Source of the DNA: Bacillota bacterium
GTDB taxonomy: Bacteria; Bacillota; Clostridia; Tissierellales; Sedimentibacteraceae
DNA: 64,000 nt
Direction of reading: 5' to 3'
NCBI GenBank assembly: GCA_023453025.1
Contig: JAEXUD010000008.1
Coordinates: 1-64,000 of the forward strand
The notes below the pieces were generated by a model that had not been told where the DNA came from, did not search any database, and saw nothing but the letters and a program-made list of their open reading frames with translations. The first letter of the stretch is position 1, and each line of letters starts with the position of its first letter. Of the stretch, positions 16,658-26,631 are shown in pieces. The translations under genes were made by a program, and so were the position numbers.

Positions 16658-18184
16658 ATGGAATATCCGAGACGTTCATATTGGCATGAATCAGCTGACA
16701 TTAAAGTTGATATTAAAAGAAGCAAAGATGAAATAAAAGAAAAAAATTTCGATGTACTTATTATAGGTGCTGGTCTTACAGGATTGCACACCGCTTACTT
16801 GCTGAAGGACAGCGGCTATAAAATAGGAATAATAGACGGTACAACTATCGGTTACGGCGTTTCAGGCTATACCACCGCAAAGATAACCGTGCAGCATGAT
16901 GTTATTTATAATTATTTAATAAACAGCTTCAGCCTTGAAGAGGCAGGGCAATACTTAAAAGCCAACGAGGAAGGATTGCACCTCATAAGAAAAATAATAG
17001 ACAAAAACAACATACAGTGTGACTTCAGGGAACAAACCTCATATGTCTATGCCGTTGACGATTGGGAATTAAAACAAATCAAGGAAGAATTTGAAGCATA
17101 TAAAAAGCTTGGGATAGACTGTTTTTACACTGAGGATGTTTCTCTGCCAAATAACGCATTGGCAGCAATCGGAATAAAAAATCAAGGACAATTCAACCCA
17201 TTAAAATATTTGTACAGCCTGGCAAACATTTTAAATAATTCAGGCTCCTGCGAAATTTATGAAAATATAAGAGCACAGAATATTGAACTGCACAGCGGTC
17301 ATATAGATGTAAGTACGGAAGCAGGCCTGATTCATGCAAACAAAGTTATTGTAGCATCTCACTACCCCTTTGACGACAGCTTCGGACTTTATTTCTTAAG
17401 ACTTTATCAGGATAAGTCATATGTAATTGCAGCAAAAACAGTAGAAGAACCTTTTGAGGGCATGTACATAAATATAAAGGACCCGATTTATTCTATGAGA
17501 TATCATTTTTCAGAAAAAGATAATCTCTTAATCCTTTCAGGGGCCAATCACCGAACAGGTGAAAAGGAAAATGAAGAAGATTCCTACAAAGAATTGGAGA
17601 ATTTTCTAAGCACACATTTCAAGGGGGCAGAAGTAGTATCCAAATGGTCGACACAGGACTGCATGACCTATGATAAAATCCCGTATATAGGTCTGTATTC
17701 TAAAAGCATTGATAATTTATACGTTGCAACAGGATTCAAAAAGTGGGGTATGACTCATTCTGCCGCCGCAGCCATAATCCTGAGAAATAAAATATTAGAT
17801 ATTGATGATGATTTTTCTGAGGTTTTCAATCCGGCAAGAATTACACCAGCCATGTCCGCAAAGGGATTTTTCTCTTCTACAGGGAGCATAGCAGCTGCAT
17901 TTTTAAAAAGAGCTGTTCCTGTCCCGGATGATTTGCCTGAGGTTGAAATCGGCGAAGGAAAAATAATAAATTATAACGGGAAAAAAATCGGAGTATTTAA
18001 AAACGAAAACGAAGATTATTTCTGCATCAATCCCGTGTGCGCTCATTTAAAATGCTCTCTTTCCTTTAATGAGGCAGAAAAAACCTGGGACTGTCCATGT
18101 CACGGCTCAAGGTACGACATAAAGGGCAATATACTGGAAGGACCAACTGTGAAACCGCTGGATAAAATAAGCATTAAAAAATAA
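16658..18184 (+). CDS. FAD-dependent oxidoreductase with C-terminal Rieske domain
   Basis: A 508-aa fusion. Residues about 30-390 are a D-amino-acid-oxidase-type FAD domain: the dinucleotide fold is VLIIGAGLTGLHTAYLL, and GYGVSGYTTAK follows. Residues about 420-508 are a Rieske [2Fe-2S] domain with CAHLKC and CPCHGSRYD, giving the Cys-x-His and Cys-x2-His ligands. The architecture matches the Bacillus YhfW family, whose substrate is unknown. There is no signal peptide. GAGGAG precedes the ATG, it is monocistronic, and an intrinsic terminator follows. Confidence 0.9.
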   Translation: MEYPRRSYWHESADIKVDIKRSKDEIKEKNFDVLIIGAGLTGLHTAYLLKDSGYKIGIIDGTTIGYGVSGYTTAKITVQHDVIYNYLINSFSLEEAGQYLKANEEGLHLIRKIIDKNNIQCDFREQTSYVYAVDDWELKQIKEEFEAYKKLGIDCFYTEDVSLPNNALAAIGIKNQGQFNPLKYLYSLANILNNSGSCEIYENIRAQNIELHSGHIDVSTEAGLIHANKVIVASHYPFDDSFGLYFLRLYQDKSYVIAAKTVEEPFEGMYINIKDPIYSMRYHFSEKDNLLILSGANHRTGEKENEEDSYKELENFLSTHFKGAEVVSKWSTQDCMTYDKIPYIGLYSKSIDNLYVATGFKKWGMTHSAAAAIILRNKILDIDDDFSEVFNPARITPAMSAKGFFSSTGSIAAAFLKRAVPVPDDLPEVEIGEGKIINYNGKKIGVFKNENEDYFCINPVCAHLKCSLSFNEAEKTWDCPCHGSRYDIKGNILEGPTVKPLDKISIKK

Positions 18185-18295
18185 AGTGACTTGTGGAAAT
18201 TGTTAACTCCTTTCCCGGAGGAATAAGATTAAAAATATACTCTCTTTATAAGAAAATACACTGATACTGCTGTTTCAGAATAACATAAACTTATT

Positions 18296-18322
18296 AAGGC
18301 TGCCTTGGAGCAGCCTTTTTTT
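18296..18322 (+). terminator. Intrinsic terminator
   Basis: AAGGCTGC/GCAGCCTT stem with a 6-nt loop and a run of seven T, downstream of the Rieske oxidoreductase and before the polyphosphate operon. Confidence 0.85.
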
Positions 18323-18415
18323 GTAATAATTTTACATAGATTATACAAAATAATTATAATTTGATTATATTATAAAATTGGAGTTATTTTAATTAATATT
18401 CTATTGGAGGAAATT

Positions 18416-19972
18416 ATGAAAAATGAAAGCCAATTAATTGCAGCTATTGATATTGGTTCTCACTCTTTGTGTATGAAAATCATTGAAATAAACAATATGC
18501 TTGAAATAAAAACATTAGAACATTTAAGACATGCCATATCACTAGGCAGGGATACTTATGCAATGGGTAAAATAAGCTATGAAACCCTCAATGAAACTTG
18601 TGATATCCTCAAGGGGTTCAAACAGCTTATGAATGATTACAATATTAAAGTCTATAAGGCTGTGGCAACCAGTGCGGTAAGGGAAGCTGCAAACAAAGAT
18701 AATATATTAGATCAAATTAAAATAAAAACCGGTTTTCATATTAATGTAATTACAAATTCCGAGGAACGATATTTAATTTTTAAAGCAATCAAGGATAATA
18801 TGAATATATACAATAATATACGCAGTGAAAATTGTATTATTGTTGATATCGGCTCAGGAAGCATTCAGGTTTCAATATATGATGACGACAAGCTTACTTT
18901 AAGCCGCAACTTAAAGCTGGGTTCTTTAAGAATACGTGAAATTCTTTCTGACTTGGAGGGAAGAACATTGAATTTTCCGAGGGTTATGGAAGAATATATA
19001 GAAAGCAGCATTGATAACCTGAAATTATTTCACCACAACAAAACATTTAAAAACCTTATTGTAATCGGAGGAGAAATCAGGTTGATAAACAAGCTTTGCA
19101 TCTCTGAAAATAAGGCTGATTTAAATAAGTACATATTTAGCGAGGATTTTTTAAACATATATAACAAGATGTTATATTTATCACCGCAGTCCATAACAAA
19201 AAATTACAATATCCCTCAGGAAAGCTCTGATATATTGCTTCCCACAATGATGATCCTCAAGAAATTTCTTGATATTACCACAAACCATATGATTTATACC
19301 CCCTTAGTAACTTTAGTTGATGGTGTAATTTCAGATATAATAGAAAGAAAAAATCCTTATTCTCTGGGCGTACTTCAGCAAGACATCCTTTCCTTGTGCC
19401 GGCTGATCGGAGAAAAATTCAATTATCAAAAAAATCATGCTGAAGATGTGGAAAACAAATCATTAATATTATTTAATGCTCTGAAAAAAATACACGGACT
19501 GGGTGCAAGGGAAAAATTTTTGCTGCAGATAGCTGCAATTCTTCATGACACAGGAAAATATGTAAGCTTTAATAAACATTATGTTAATTCCTACAATGTA
19601 ATAATGGCGTCAGATATTTTAGGTTTTTCCAAAAATGAGATGAAAATCATAGCCAATGTGGCAAGATATCACAGCGGTGAAATTCCTTCTTCCAATCACC
19701 TTAATTTTATCAATCTAAGTGAACAAAGCAGAATCATAGTTTCTAAATTATCTGCAATAATAAGGATAGCAGATGCACTTGACAGAAGTCATAAACAAAA
19801 AATAAAGGATATGACAGTTAAATGCACTGATTATGAGGTAATAATAAACGTTACTGCATCTGAAGACATACTTTTGGAAAAATGGACCTTTGAAATAAAA
19901 TCAGAGTATTTTAAAGAAGTATTCGGAGTTGCACCGATACTGAAAGTTAAAAAGGAGATATCCAATGTATAA
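18416..19972 (+). CDS. Ppx/GppA-type phosphatase with HD domain (first copy)
   Basis: A 518-aa protein. The N-terminal ASKHA fold has AAIDIGSHSLCMKI, ATSAVREAANKDN and IVDIGSGSIQVSIY (phosphate loops), as in exopolyphosphatase and pppGpp phosphatase. The C-terminal third (about 325-500) is HD-like, with LHDTGKYVSFNKH and ARYHSGE. The start was set at the ATG behind GGAGG; the TTG 12 nt upstream overlaps that site. It overlaps ppk by 8 bp. It either degrades polyphosphate or hydrolyses pppGpp. The phosphate loop has SGSIQ where classical Ppx has GGGST, so activity may differ from the second copy. Confidence 0.85.
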   Translation: MKNESQLIAAIDIGSHSLCMKIIEINNMLEIKTLEHLRHAISLGRDTYAMGKISYETLNETCDILKGFKQLMNDYNIKVYKAVATSAVREAANKDNILDQIKIKTGFHINVITNSEERYLIFKAIKDNMNIYNNIRSENCIIVDIGSGSIQVSIYDDDKLTLSRNLKLGSLRIREILSDLEGRTLNFPRVMEEYIESSIDNLKLFHHNKTFKNLIVIGGEIRLINKLCISENKADLNKYIFSEDFLNIYNKMLYLSPQSITKNYNIPQESSDILLPTMMILKKFLDITTNHMIYTPLVTLVDGVISDIIERKNPYSLGVLQQDILSLCRLIGEKFNYQKNHAEDVENKSLILFNALKKIHGLGAREKFLLQIAAILHDTGKYVSFNKHYVNSYNVIMASDILGFSKNEMKIIANVARYHSGEIPSSNHLNFINLSEQSRIIVSKLSAIIRIADALDRSHKQKIKDMTVKCTDYEVIINVTASEDILLEKWTFEIKSEYFKEVFGVAPILKVKKEISNV

Positions 19973-22058
19973 TTTAGATATCAATAACCCGGATTTATTT
20001 ATTAACAGAGAATTAAGCTGGCTGGAATTTAACGAAAGAGTTCTTCAGGAAGCCAGAGATAAAAATAATCCTTTATTTGAACGCCTGAAATTTTTGTCCA
20101 TATCGGGTTCTAACCTGGATGAATTCTTCATGGTGAGAGTAGGCTCAATAAAGGAACAGATTAATTCAAATATTAACAAAAGGGATTTTGCAGGATTAAC
20201 TAACAAACAACAGTTAAAGCTTATATCTCAACGGGTACATACAATGGTTGAAACACAATACAATGTATTGAACAGGTCATTGCTGCCGCTTCTTGAAAAA
20301 AACGGTATTTATTTCATAAAGAATTGTGATTTAAATAAAGAACAGAAATCTTATTTAATGGATTATTTTCAAAACATAGTGTTTCCTGTACTGACACCTA
20401 TGGCTGTGGATTCCAGCAGACCCTTCCCGCTCATAAGAAATAAGAGTCTGAATATAGGCGTTATCATAAAAGATGTTGCTGATGAAAACGAGAATTTATT
20501 TGCAACGGTACAGGTTCCTTCCGTTCTTCCGAGAATGGTTCAGCTTCCAAGCTGCAGTAAGGATTCAGATAAATGTTTTATCTTTCTGGAGGATGTTATT
20601 TTAATGTTTCTTGGACATCTGTTCAGCGGACAAAAAATTATTTGTGCATATCCATACCGGATAACCAGAAATGCAGACCTGGAATATGATGAGGATGATG
20701 CGGAAGACCTGCTGGAAGAAATTAAAAAATCCCTAAAAAAACGGCAGTGGGGTGTGGCGATAAGACTGGAGGTTGATTCTTCGACGGATAGAAGGCTGCT
20801 TGAAATATTGCAGAATTCTTTAAAAATCCATGATAAGGATATATATAAAATCAGAGGACCCCTGGACTTGACGTGCTTCATGAAGCTGACTTCATTGGAA
20901 GGCTACGAGAATTTAAAATATGACACGTATGAGCCTCAAATTCCTAAGGATCTATTGGGCTGTGAAAATATTTTTGACACAATAAAGGAAAAAGATATAT
21001 TCTTGATTCATCCATATGAATCCTTTGACCCGGTAGTGGAATTTGTCAACAGCGCTTCAAACGATCCGGATGTTCTTGCAATAAAGCAGACATTGTACAG
21101 GGTCAGCGGAGATTCACCCATTGTAAATGCTTTGGTTCAAGCTGCTGAAAAAGGAAAGCAGGTTATGGTTCTGTTGGAAGTGAAAGCAAGATTTGATGAA
21201 GAGAATAATATTCATTGGGCTAAAAAATTAGAACAGGCAGGCTGCCATGTTATTTATGGTATTGTAGGATTAAAAACTCATTGTAAAATTACTCTTATTG
21301 TGAGACGTGAAAATAATGGTATAAAAAGATATGTTCATATGGGAACCGGCAATTACAATGATATTACCGCCAGATTATACACAGATATGGGATTGTTCAC
21401 ATGCAATGAATATTATGGCGCTGATGCTTCCGCATTGTTTAACATGCTGTCAGGTTATTCGGATTCACCTTCATGGTTTAAGCTTGATGTCGCGCCTATA
21501 GGGATGAGAAAAAAGTTTATTGAATTGATTGAGAACGAGAAGCAAAATGCACTGCTTGGCAATAAAGCGCTGATTATTGCAAAGATGAATTCATTGGTTG
21601 ATCCTGAAATAATAATCAAGCTCTACGAAGCATCCTGTGCCGGAGTTGAAATCAAACTGATAATCAGAGGTATCTGTTCTTTACGGCCCGGTTTGAAAGA
21701 TATCAGCGATAACATAACTGTTATAAGCATAGTGGGCAGATTTCTGGAGCATAACAGAGTATATTATTTTTATAATGACGGAAAAAAAGATGTTTTCATG
21801 TCAAGCGCAGACTTGATGCCGAGGAATTTAAACAAAAGAGTTGAATTGTTATTTCCTGTTGAAAACAGCAATATTAAAGAACGTATTTTAAACATACTCA
21901 ATATAGAATTAAACAATACAGTCAAGGCAAGAGTGTCCAATTCAGACGGTATCTATAAGAGAATCGATAAGAGGGGCAAAAAAATCATGAACAGTCAGGA
22001 TTATTTATGTCAGCTTGCTGTAAATAACGCTAAACAGTATACAGAATTAAATAAATAA
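19965..22058 (+). CDS. ppk1: Polyphosphate kinase 1
   Basis: A 697-aa PPK1 that polymerises the terminal phosphate of ATP into polyphosphate. The N-terminal domain begins with NRELSWLEFNERVL, the classical PPK1 opening. The phosphorylated His is His439 in LKTHCKITL and the second catalytic His is His596 in LEHNRVYYF, matching the E. coli pair (435 and 592). The PLD-like segments MGTGNYND and SSADLMPRN are intact. Translation is coupled to the first ppx-like gene (8-bp overlap), and the second follows 28 bp downstream. Confidence 0.97.
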   Translation: MYNLDINNPDLFINRELSWLEFNERVLQEARDKNNPLFERLKFLSISGSNLDEFFMVRVGSIKEQINSNINKRDFAGLTNKQQLKLISQRVHTMVETQYNVLNRSLLPLLEKNGIYFIKNCDLNKEQKSYLMDYFQNIVFPVLTPMAVDSSRPFPLIRNKSLNIGVIIKDVADENENLFATVQVPSVLPRMVQLPSCSKDSDKCFIFLEDVILMFLGHLFSGQKIICAYPYRITRNADLEYDEDDAEDLLEEIKKSLKKRQWGVAIRLEVDSSTDRRLLEILQNSLKIHDKDIYKIRGPLDLTCFMKLTSLEGYENLKYDTYEPQIPKDLLGCENIFDTIKEKDIFLIHPYESFDPVVEFVNSASNDPDVLAIKQTLYRVSGDSPIVNALVQAAEKGKQVMVLLEVKARFDEENNIHWAKKLEQAGCHVIYGIVGLKTHCKITLIVRRENNGIKRYVHMGTGNYNDITARLYTDMGLFTCNEYYGADASALFNMLSGYSDSPSWFKLDVAPIGMRKKFIELIENEKQNALLGNKALIIAKMNSLVDPEIIIKLYEASCAGVEIKLIIRGICSLRPGLKDISDNITVISIVGRFLEHNRVYYFYNDGKKDVFMSSADLMPRNLNKRVELLFPVENSNIKERILNILNIELNNTVKARVSNSDGIYKRIDKRGKKIMNSQDYLCQLAVNNAKQYTELNK

Positions 22059-22086
22059 ATATTTTCTAAATTAAGGAGTGCTGATT

Positions 22087-23613
22087 TTGGAAGAAAATAT
22101 AGCAATTATTGACCTAGGGTCAAACTCAGTACGGATAATAGTCATGAGAACCAATTTAAACAGTTCTTATAAAATGATTGAGCAAATTAAAGAAATGGTA
22201 AGATTAAGCGAAGGCATGCAGAAAAACAATCTGTTGATTGAAGAAGCTATGAACAGAACAATCGCTGCCCTGAAACAATTTAAAACCATTATTAAATCCC
22301 ACAACGTAAGCCACATTATAGCACTTGCAACGGCTGCTGTAAGAAATGCAGATAACGGGAATGAATTCTTAACGAGGATTCATGAAGAAACAGGCTTTAA
22401 TTTTGATGTCATAACAGGCGAAAAAGAAGCATACCTGGATTATTTAGGTGTAATAAATACAATTGACATCGGTGATTGTATTATAATTGATACCGGAGGA
22501 GGAAGCACAGAGCTGGTATTGGTTAAAAACAGAATAATTCAGCATTCCATAAGCATACCATATGGCGCAGTAACATTAACAGAAAAATTTTTGGAAAAAG
22601 AGAATGATTCGAAAAGTGTTATAACCAGGACAGAAGATTATATAAAGGATATATACGATTCTATTGTATGGCTTAAAGAGGCCGGTAATATGCCTGTTGT
22701 GGGATTAGGCGGCTCTATCAGAACTCTGGCAAAGGTTCATAAAAAAAATTACGGCCTTATTAATCAGCCTATTCATAATTACATAATGACTTCAGGCGAT
22801 ATAAATTTAATATATAATCAGATTGCAGGCACTAAAAGCAATGAAAGAAAAAACATAGCAGGTCTGAATAAGGAAAGAGCAGATATTATTATGGGAGGGC
22901 TTATACCGTTAAAGGTCCTGATGGAATATACCGATTCCAACAAATTGCTCATAAGCGGCAACGGATTAAGGGAAGGTGCCTTCTATAAATACTATTTCAA
23001 TAAATATAAATTAAGCGAGGAAATTGTCAATAACGTTCTGCAGCACAGTGTTGATAATATTTTGTTGAAATACGATGTCAATATACAGCACAGTTATTTG
23101 ATACAGAAGCTTTCTCTTGATTTGTTCCATCAGTTAAAGGAATTGCACCAGCTTGATGAAGATGCAATAAAGCTGTTGAAGATCAGCTCATTGCTTCATG
23201 ATATCGGACTTCACGTTGACTATTATAACCATCACCATCACGGCTTTTATCTTGCTTTAAATTCCAGGATTAACGGTCTGACCTACAAAGAGCTGATAAT
23301 TTGCGCCTTTATAATAGGTATGCACAGAAATGAGGATTTCAAGCAGGATTTGTCAGAATACAGGGATGTAATCACTTCTGATGATTTTGATTTAATACAA
23401 AAGCTCAGTATTTTTATCAGAATTTCCGAAGAGCTGTGCAAAATACAAAACGGCAATATAATAGAGTTAAAGTGCAAGGCAACCAAAAATAATGTTAAAA
23501 TAATTCCGATTAGTAAATTCTTATCCAAAATAGATTTATCTCCAACTTTGCAATGCGAAAAAACTTTTAGAAAACTTTTTGGCAGGAGCTTGATACTTGA
23601 AAACAGGAAATAG
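22087..23613 (+). CDS. ppx: Exopolyphosphatase Ppx/GppA with HD domain (second copy)
   Basis: A 508-aa protein. Phosphate loops are AIIDLGSNSVRII, ATAAVRNADN and IIDTGGGSTELVLV, the canonical Ppx/GppA set. The C-terminal HD-like domain (about 325-505) has LLHDIGLHVDYYNHHHHG. I place the start at TTG 22087 because AAGGAG (22073-22078) stands 8 nt before it and the GTG at 22078 overlaps that site. Third gene of the ppx-ppk-ppx operon. About 25% similar to the first copy by eye, with better conserved catalytic loops, so it is the likelier true exopolyphosphatase. Confidence 0.9.
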   Translation: MEENIAIIDLGSNSVRIIVMRTNLNSSYKMIEQIKEMVRLSEGMQKNNLLIEEAMNRTIAALKQFKTIIKSHNVSHIIALATAAVRNADNGNEFLTRIHEETGFNFDVITGEKEAYLDYLGVINTIDIGDCIIIDTGGGSTELVLVKNRIIQHSISIPYGAVTLTEKFLEKENDSKSVITRTEDYIKDIYDSIVWLKEAGNMPVVGLGGSIRTLAKVHKKNYGLINQPIHNYIMTSGDINLIYNQIAGTKSNERKNIAGLNKERADIIMGGLIPLKVLMEYTDSNKLLISGNGLREGAFYKYYFNKYKLSEEIVNNVLQHSVDNILLKYDVNIQHSYLIQKLSLDLFHQLKELHQLDEDAIKLLKISSLLHDIGLHVDYYNHHHHGFYLALNSRINGLTYKELIICAFIIGMHRNEDFKQDLSEYRDVITSDDFDLIQKLSIFIRISEELCKIQNGNIIELKCKATKNNVKIIPISKFLSKIDLSPTLQCEKTFRKLFGRSLILENRK

Positions 23614-23664
23614 CCTGAATTACTAAAAACCTGCCACATGAAGAGAAATGCATCAAAAGAACCG

Positions 23665-23702
23665 GCAGTATTCACATTTTTTGTGGATACTGCTGTTTTT
23701 TT
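23665..23702 (+). terminator. Terminator of the polyphosphate operon
   Basis: GCAGTATTCACA pairs with TGTGGATACTGC (one wobble) at 23665-23693, followed by a T-run. Confidence 0.8.
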
Positions 23703-23784
23703 ACATTCAGCATGTTATTTCTTCACATTAGTATAATAAACTTTAAGCAGAAAGTCACAACAAAAATAATTTTGGAGGTTTTCT

Positions 23785-25152
23785 ATGCAAAAAACTTATG
23801 TTCTTGATACCAACGTTTTAATCCAATCCCCATATGCACTTCAATCATTTGAAGATAACAAAGTTGTTCTTCCTATTGCCGTACTGGAAGAGCTGGACAA
23901 GCTTAAAAATGACGATGGTGACCGCGGAGCAAATGCAAGGCAATCTATCAGATTTTTGGAACGCCTCAGACAGAAAGGCAATTTGTATGAGGGCGTCTCA
24001 CTGAGTACAGGCGGAATTATAAAAATCGAACCTAATTTTGCCTCTGTTGAGCTGCCTCACGGTTTCAAAAACGAATCAAATGACAACAGAATTCTTAAGG
24101 TATGCAAAGGATTGATAAATCAAGGCGAACATGTAACACTTGTAACGAAAGATATAATTGTCAGATTAAAGTCACAGCTGCTGGAAATTGCAGCAGAAGA
24201 TTTTACAACAGAACAATCTCCCACATTTGAAGAACAATATACCGGAAGGATGGATGTATATACCTCTGACCTTAAAATCAGTGAATTCAAAAAAAAGGGA
24301 CTTTCCTTGGAAAGCATATATACTATGGAACAGGAAAACAGAGTTCCTGTAATACCTGAGAATAACCAGTTTTTAATTATTCACTCAGAAATAAATGCGA
24401 AGAAAACAATGCTCGGAAGATATGACGGAAACAAAATAGTACCGCTGAAAAGCTTGAATATTGAACCGTTCGGTGTTAAACCAAAAAATGTCGGGCAGCG
24501 TTTTTTACAAGAAGCATTAATGCAGGATGCCGATAATGCACCGTTGGTCATAGTAAAAGGTGCTGCCGGAACATCAAAGACATTTTATTCATTGGCTGTA
24601 GGCTTACACCAGACCCTGGAGCCCGAAAACAGAATGTACAGGAAAATACTGGTCACACGGCCTAATGTGCAGTTTGATGAGGAAATAGGATTTCTTCCCG
24701 GAACAGAACAAGAAAAAATCGCACCTCTGCTTCGCCCGATTATTGATAACCTGGAACTTCTGGTAGATCGAAACGATAAAGAAAGATACAGAAACGAAAA
24801 TGAATTGCGGGACAAAATTGAGGAGCTTTTTGACAGAGGTATTATAACTGCAGAAGCAATGAATTTTATAAGAGGACGCTCAATCATACACACCTATTTA
24901 ATAATTGACGAAGCACAAAACCTGACTCCAAAACAGATAAAAGGAATAGTCACAAGGGTGGGAAAAGGAACAAAGGTCATATTGCTGGGTGACCCTCAGC
25001 AGATTGATAATCCTCTGCTGGACGAAAAAACCAACGGCCTCAGCTATGCTTCCGAAAAAATGAAAGGCAGTCCCCTGTGCTTTCAGCTTACTATGCTTCC
25101 TGCAGAATGCATGCGCTCTGAATTGGCATATGATGCAGCCAAAAGAATGTAA
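23785..25152 (+). CDS. PIN domain-PhoH family ATPase (YlaK-like)
   Basis: A 455-aa fusion of a PIN ribonuclease-like domain (about 1-150) and a PhoH-type ATPase (about 235-455). PIN acidic residues appear in VLDTNVLI, LEELDKLK and SNDNRIL. The ATPase has Walker A GAAGTSKTF, Walker B YLIIDEAQNL and the LLGDPQQID motif of PhoH proteins. Such PIN-PhoH proteins are thought to be RNA helicase/nucleases. It stands alone with GGAGG before the ATG and a strong terminator after it. Function in this organism is inferred from the family only. Confidence 0.9.
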   Translation: MQKTYVLDTNVLIQSPYALQSFEDNKVVLPIAVLEELDKLKNDDGDRGANARQSIRFLERLRQKGNLYEGVSLSTGGIIKIEPNFASVELPHGFKNESNDNRILKVCKGLINQGEHVTLVTKDIIVRLKSQLLEIAAEDFTTEQSPTFEEQYTGRMDVYTSDLKISEFKKKGLSLESIYTMEQENRVPVIPENNQFLIIHSEINAKKTMLGRYDGNKIVPLKSLNIEPFGVKPKNVGQRFLQEALMQDADNAPLVIVKGAAGTSKTFYSLAVGLHQTLEPENRMYRKILVTRPNVQFDEEIGFLPGTEQEKIAPLLRPIIDNLELLVDRNDKERYRNENELRDKIEELFDRGIITAEAMNFIRGRSIIHTYLIIDEAQNLTPKQIKGIVTRVGKGTKVILLGDPQQIDNPLLDEKTNGLSYASEKMKGSPLCFQLTMLPAECMRSELAYDAAKRM

Positions 25153-25160
25153 CTGACCAT

Positions 25161-25192
25161 AAAAATAAAACCTGGAATCAGGTTTTATTTTT
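25161..25192. terminator. Bidirectional terminator
   Basis: A perfect 14-bp stem (AAAAATAAAACCTG and its complement) with a 4-nt loop, between the PhoH gene and the truncated dehydrogenase gene. Confidence 0.85.
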
Positions 25193-25221
25193 ATGCTGTT
25201 TATTTTTACACTCTGTATTAC

Positions 25222-25488
25222 CTAGACCCGTCCGACAGAAATAAATATAACGTTGCAGTCATTCGTCATTTTGCTGATATTAGTCGTAAAATCAATTCTT
25301 TTATAGTAAATGTTTCTTGAAAGCAAATCATCAAGTCCCGGTTCATATATTGTAGGCTCACCCATATTCAGCTTTGAAACAATATTTTCATTCACATCCG
25401 CACATGTAACATGCCAGCCAAAATCAGACAAACAAACTCCTGTCACAAGTCCCACATAGCCCGTTCCGATTATTCCTATCCTTATCAT
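25222..25488 (-). pseudogene. Truncated UDP-glucose/GDP-mannose dehydrogenase (N-terminal 88 aa)
   Basis: Only the N-terminal NAD-binding part is present: IRIGIIGTGYVGLVTGVCL (Rossmann loop), EPGLDDLL and IFISVG. The family usually has 400-450 residues and continues ISVGTP; here the frame stops three codons after ISVG. The following 70 bp before the terminator do not contain the rest in any frame I checked by eye. The catalytic Cys domain is therefore missing. It follows a glycosyltransferase gene by 9 bp, so it was probably once part of an envelope sugar operon. Confidence 0.8.
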
Positions 25489-25497
25489 AAATACCCC

Positions 25498-26631
25498 TTA
25501 AGCGCTGATGGATTTATTTTCTTTTAATACTTCACAATAAATGTCAAAAAGATTGTCGATTATTTTGTCCCATGTTCTGTTTTGAGCAAACTTTAAGCCA
25601 TTGGATACAATATAATTTCTGAGGCTTATATTCTCAATTAATTCCTGCATGCAGCATGTCAATCCGGCTGAATCCTTTGCCCTGAACTTCAGTCCGTCCT
25701 GCCTGTGTTTTATAATTTCTCCTATGCCTCCTGCATCCGCTCCGATAACAGCCAGACCTGAAGCCATTGCCTCCAATATGACGTTTCCAAATGTTTCGGT
25801 GGAGGAAGGGCATACAAATATGTCACAGGATGCATAAATTTCTGCCAATTCATTTCCTTTTTTAAACCCTGTATATATTGTATCTCTTGGGAACATCTCT
25901 TTACACTTTTCAAGGTATGGTCCATCCCCGGTTATAATTAAAGATGCATTGTCATACCTTTCTTTGATTGCCTTGTAGCTTTCACATAAAACATCCATAT
26001 CCTTTTCAAATGAAACCCTGCCTACATATAGAAATGTTACTTTATTTTCTGTTCCCAACTTTTTTCTTAAATCTTCATTTCTGAATGCAGGGTTAAATCT
26101 ATGAGAGTCTATGCCTCTGGAAAATAAAGAGGTTTTATTGATTCCGTTTTTATTCAGCAGCTTTTTAGCCTCATTGGAAGGGCACAACGTAATATCATTT
26201 TGATTGTGGAACCACCTCATATAATCCCATATAGGCTGTTTTAAAAATTCCAGATTGTAATATTCCGTATACTGGGAGAAATTTGTTGTGTAATTAGATA
26301 TTGTAGGGATATTATGTCTTTTGCCGTAGTTCAATCCTGTTATCCCCATATTGAATTCAGTCATAATGTGTATAACATCCGGCTTGAATTTCGATAATGA
26401 TTGTGAAATCCTGAATATATTAGGTAATGCCAGTCTGCATTCGGGATATAGAAAAAACTTCAGACTGTAAAATCTTTCAGTATGATTATCATCGTATTCA
26501 TCATCATATTTGGGGGCAAATATTTTATATTCTATATTGTTTGATTCAAAATATTTGATTAGTTTATCGAGTGTATTTGTAACTCCGTTGATTTGAGGGT
26601 AGTAAGTATCAGAAAATAACGCAATTTTCAT
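25498..26631 (-). CDS. Glycosyltransferase, GT4 family
   Basis: A 377-aa GT-B enzyme. The N-terminal glycine loop IALFSDTYYPQINGVTNT is that of the mannosyl/glucosyl-lipid transferase branch. The C-terminal donor site has FVCPSSTETFGNVILEAMASG, the E-x7-E motif. No signal peptide is seen and it is likely a peripheral membrane enzyme. It may transfer a sugar onto a lipid such as diacylglycerol, by similarity to that branch. It overlaps the upstream phospholipase-like gene by one base and precedes the broken UDP-sugar dehydrogenase. Confidence 0.85.
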   Translation of the reverse strand: MKIALFSDTYYPQINGVTNTLDKLIKYFESNNIEYKIFAPKYDDEYDDNHTERFYSLKFFLYPECRLALPNIFRISQSLSKFKPDVIHIMTEFNMGITGLNYGKRHNIPTISNYTTNFSQYTEYYNLEFLKQPIWDYMRWFHNQNDITLCPSNEAKKLLNKNGINKTSLFSRGIDSHRFNPAFRNEDLRKKLGTENKVTFLYVGRVSFEKDMDVLCESYKAIKERYDNASLIITGDGPYLEKCKEMFPRDTIYTGFKKGNELAEIYASCDIFVCPSSTETFGNVILEAMASGLAVIGADAGGIGEIIKHRQDGLKFRAKDSAGLTCCMQELIENISLRNYIVSNGLKFAQNRTWDKIIDNLFDIYCEVLKENKSISA

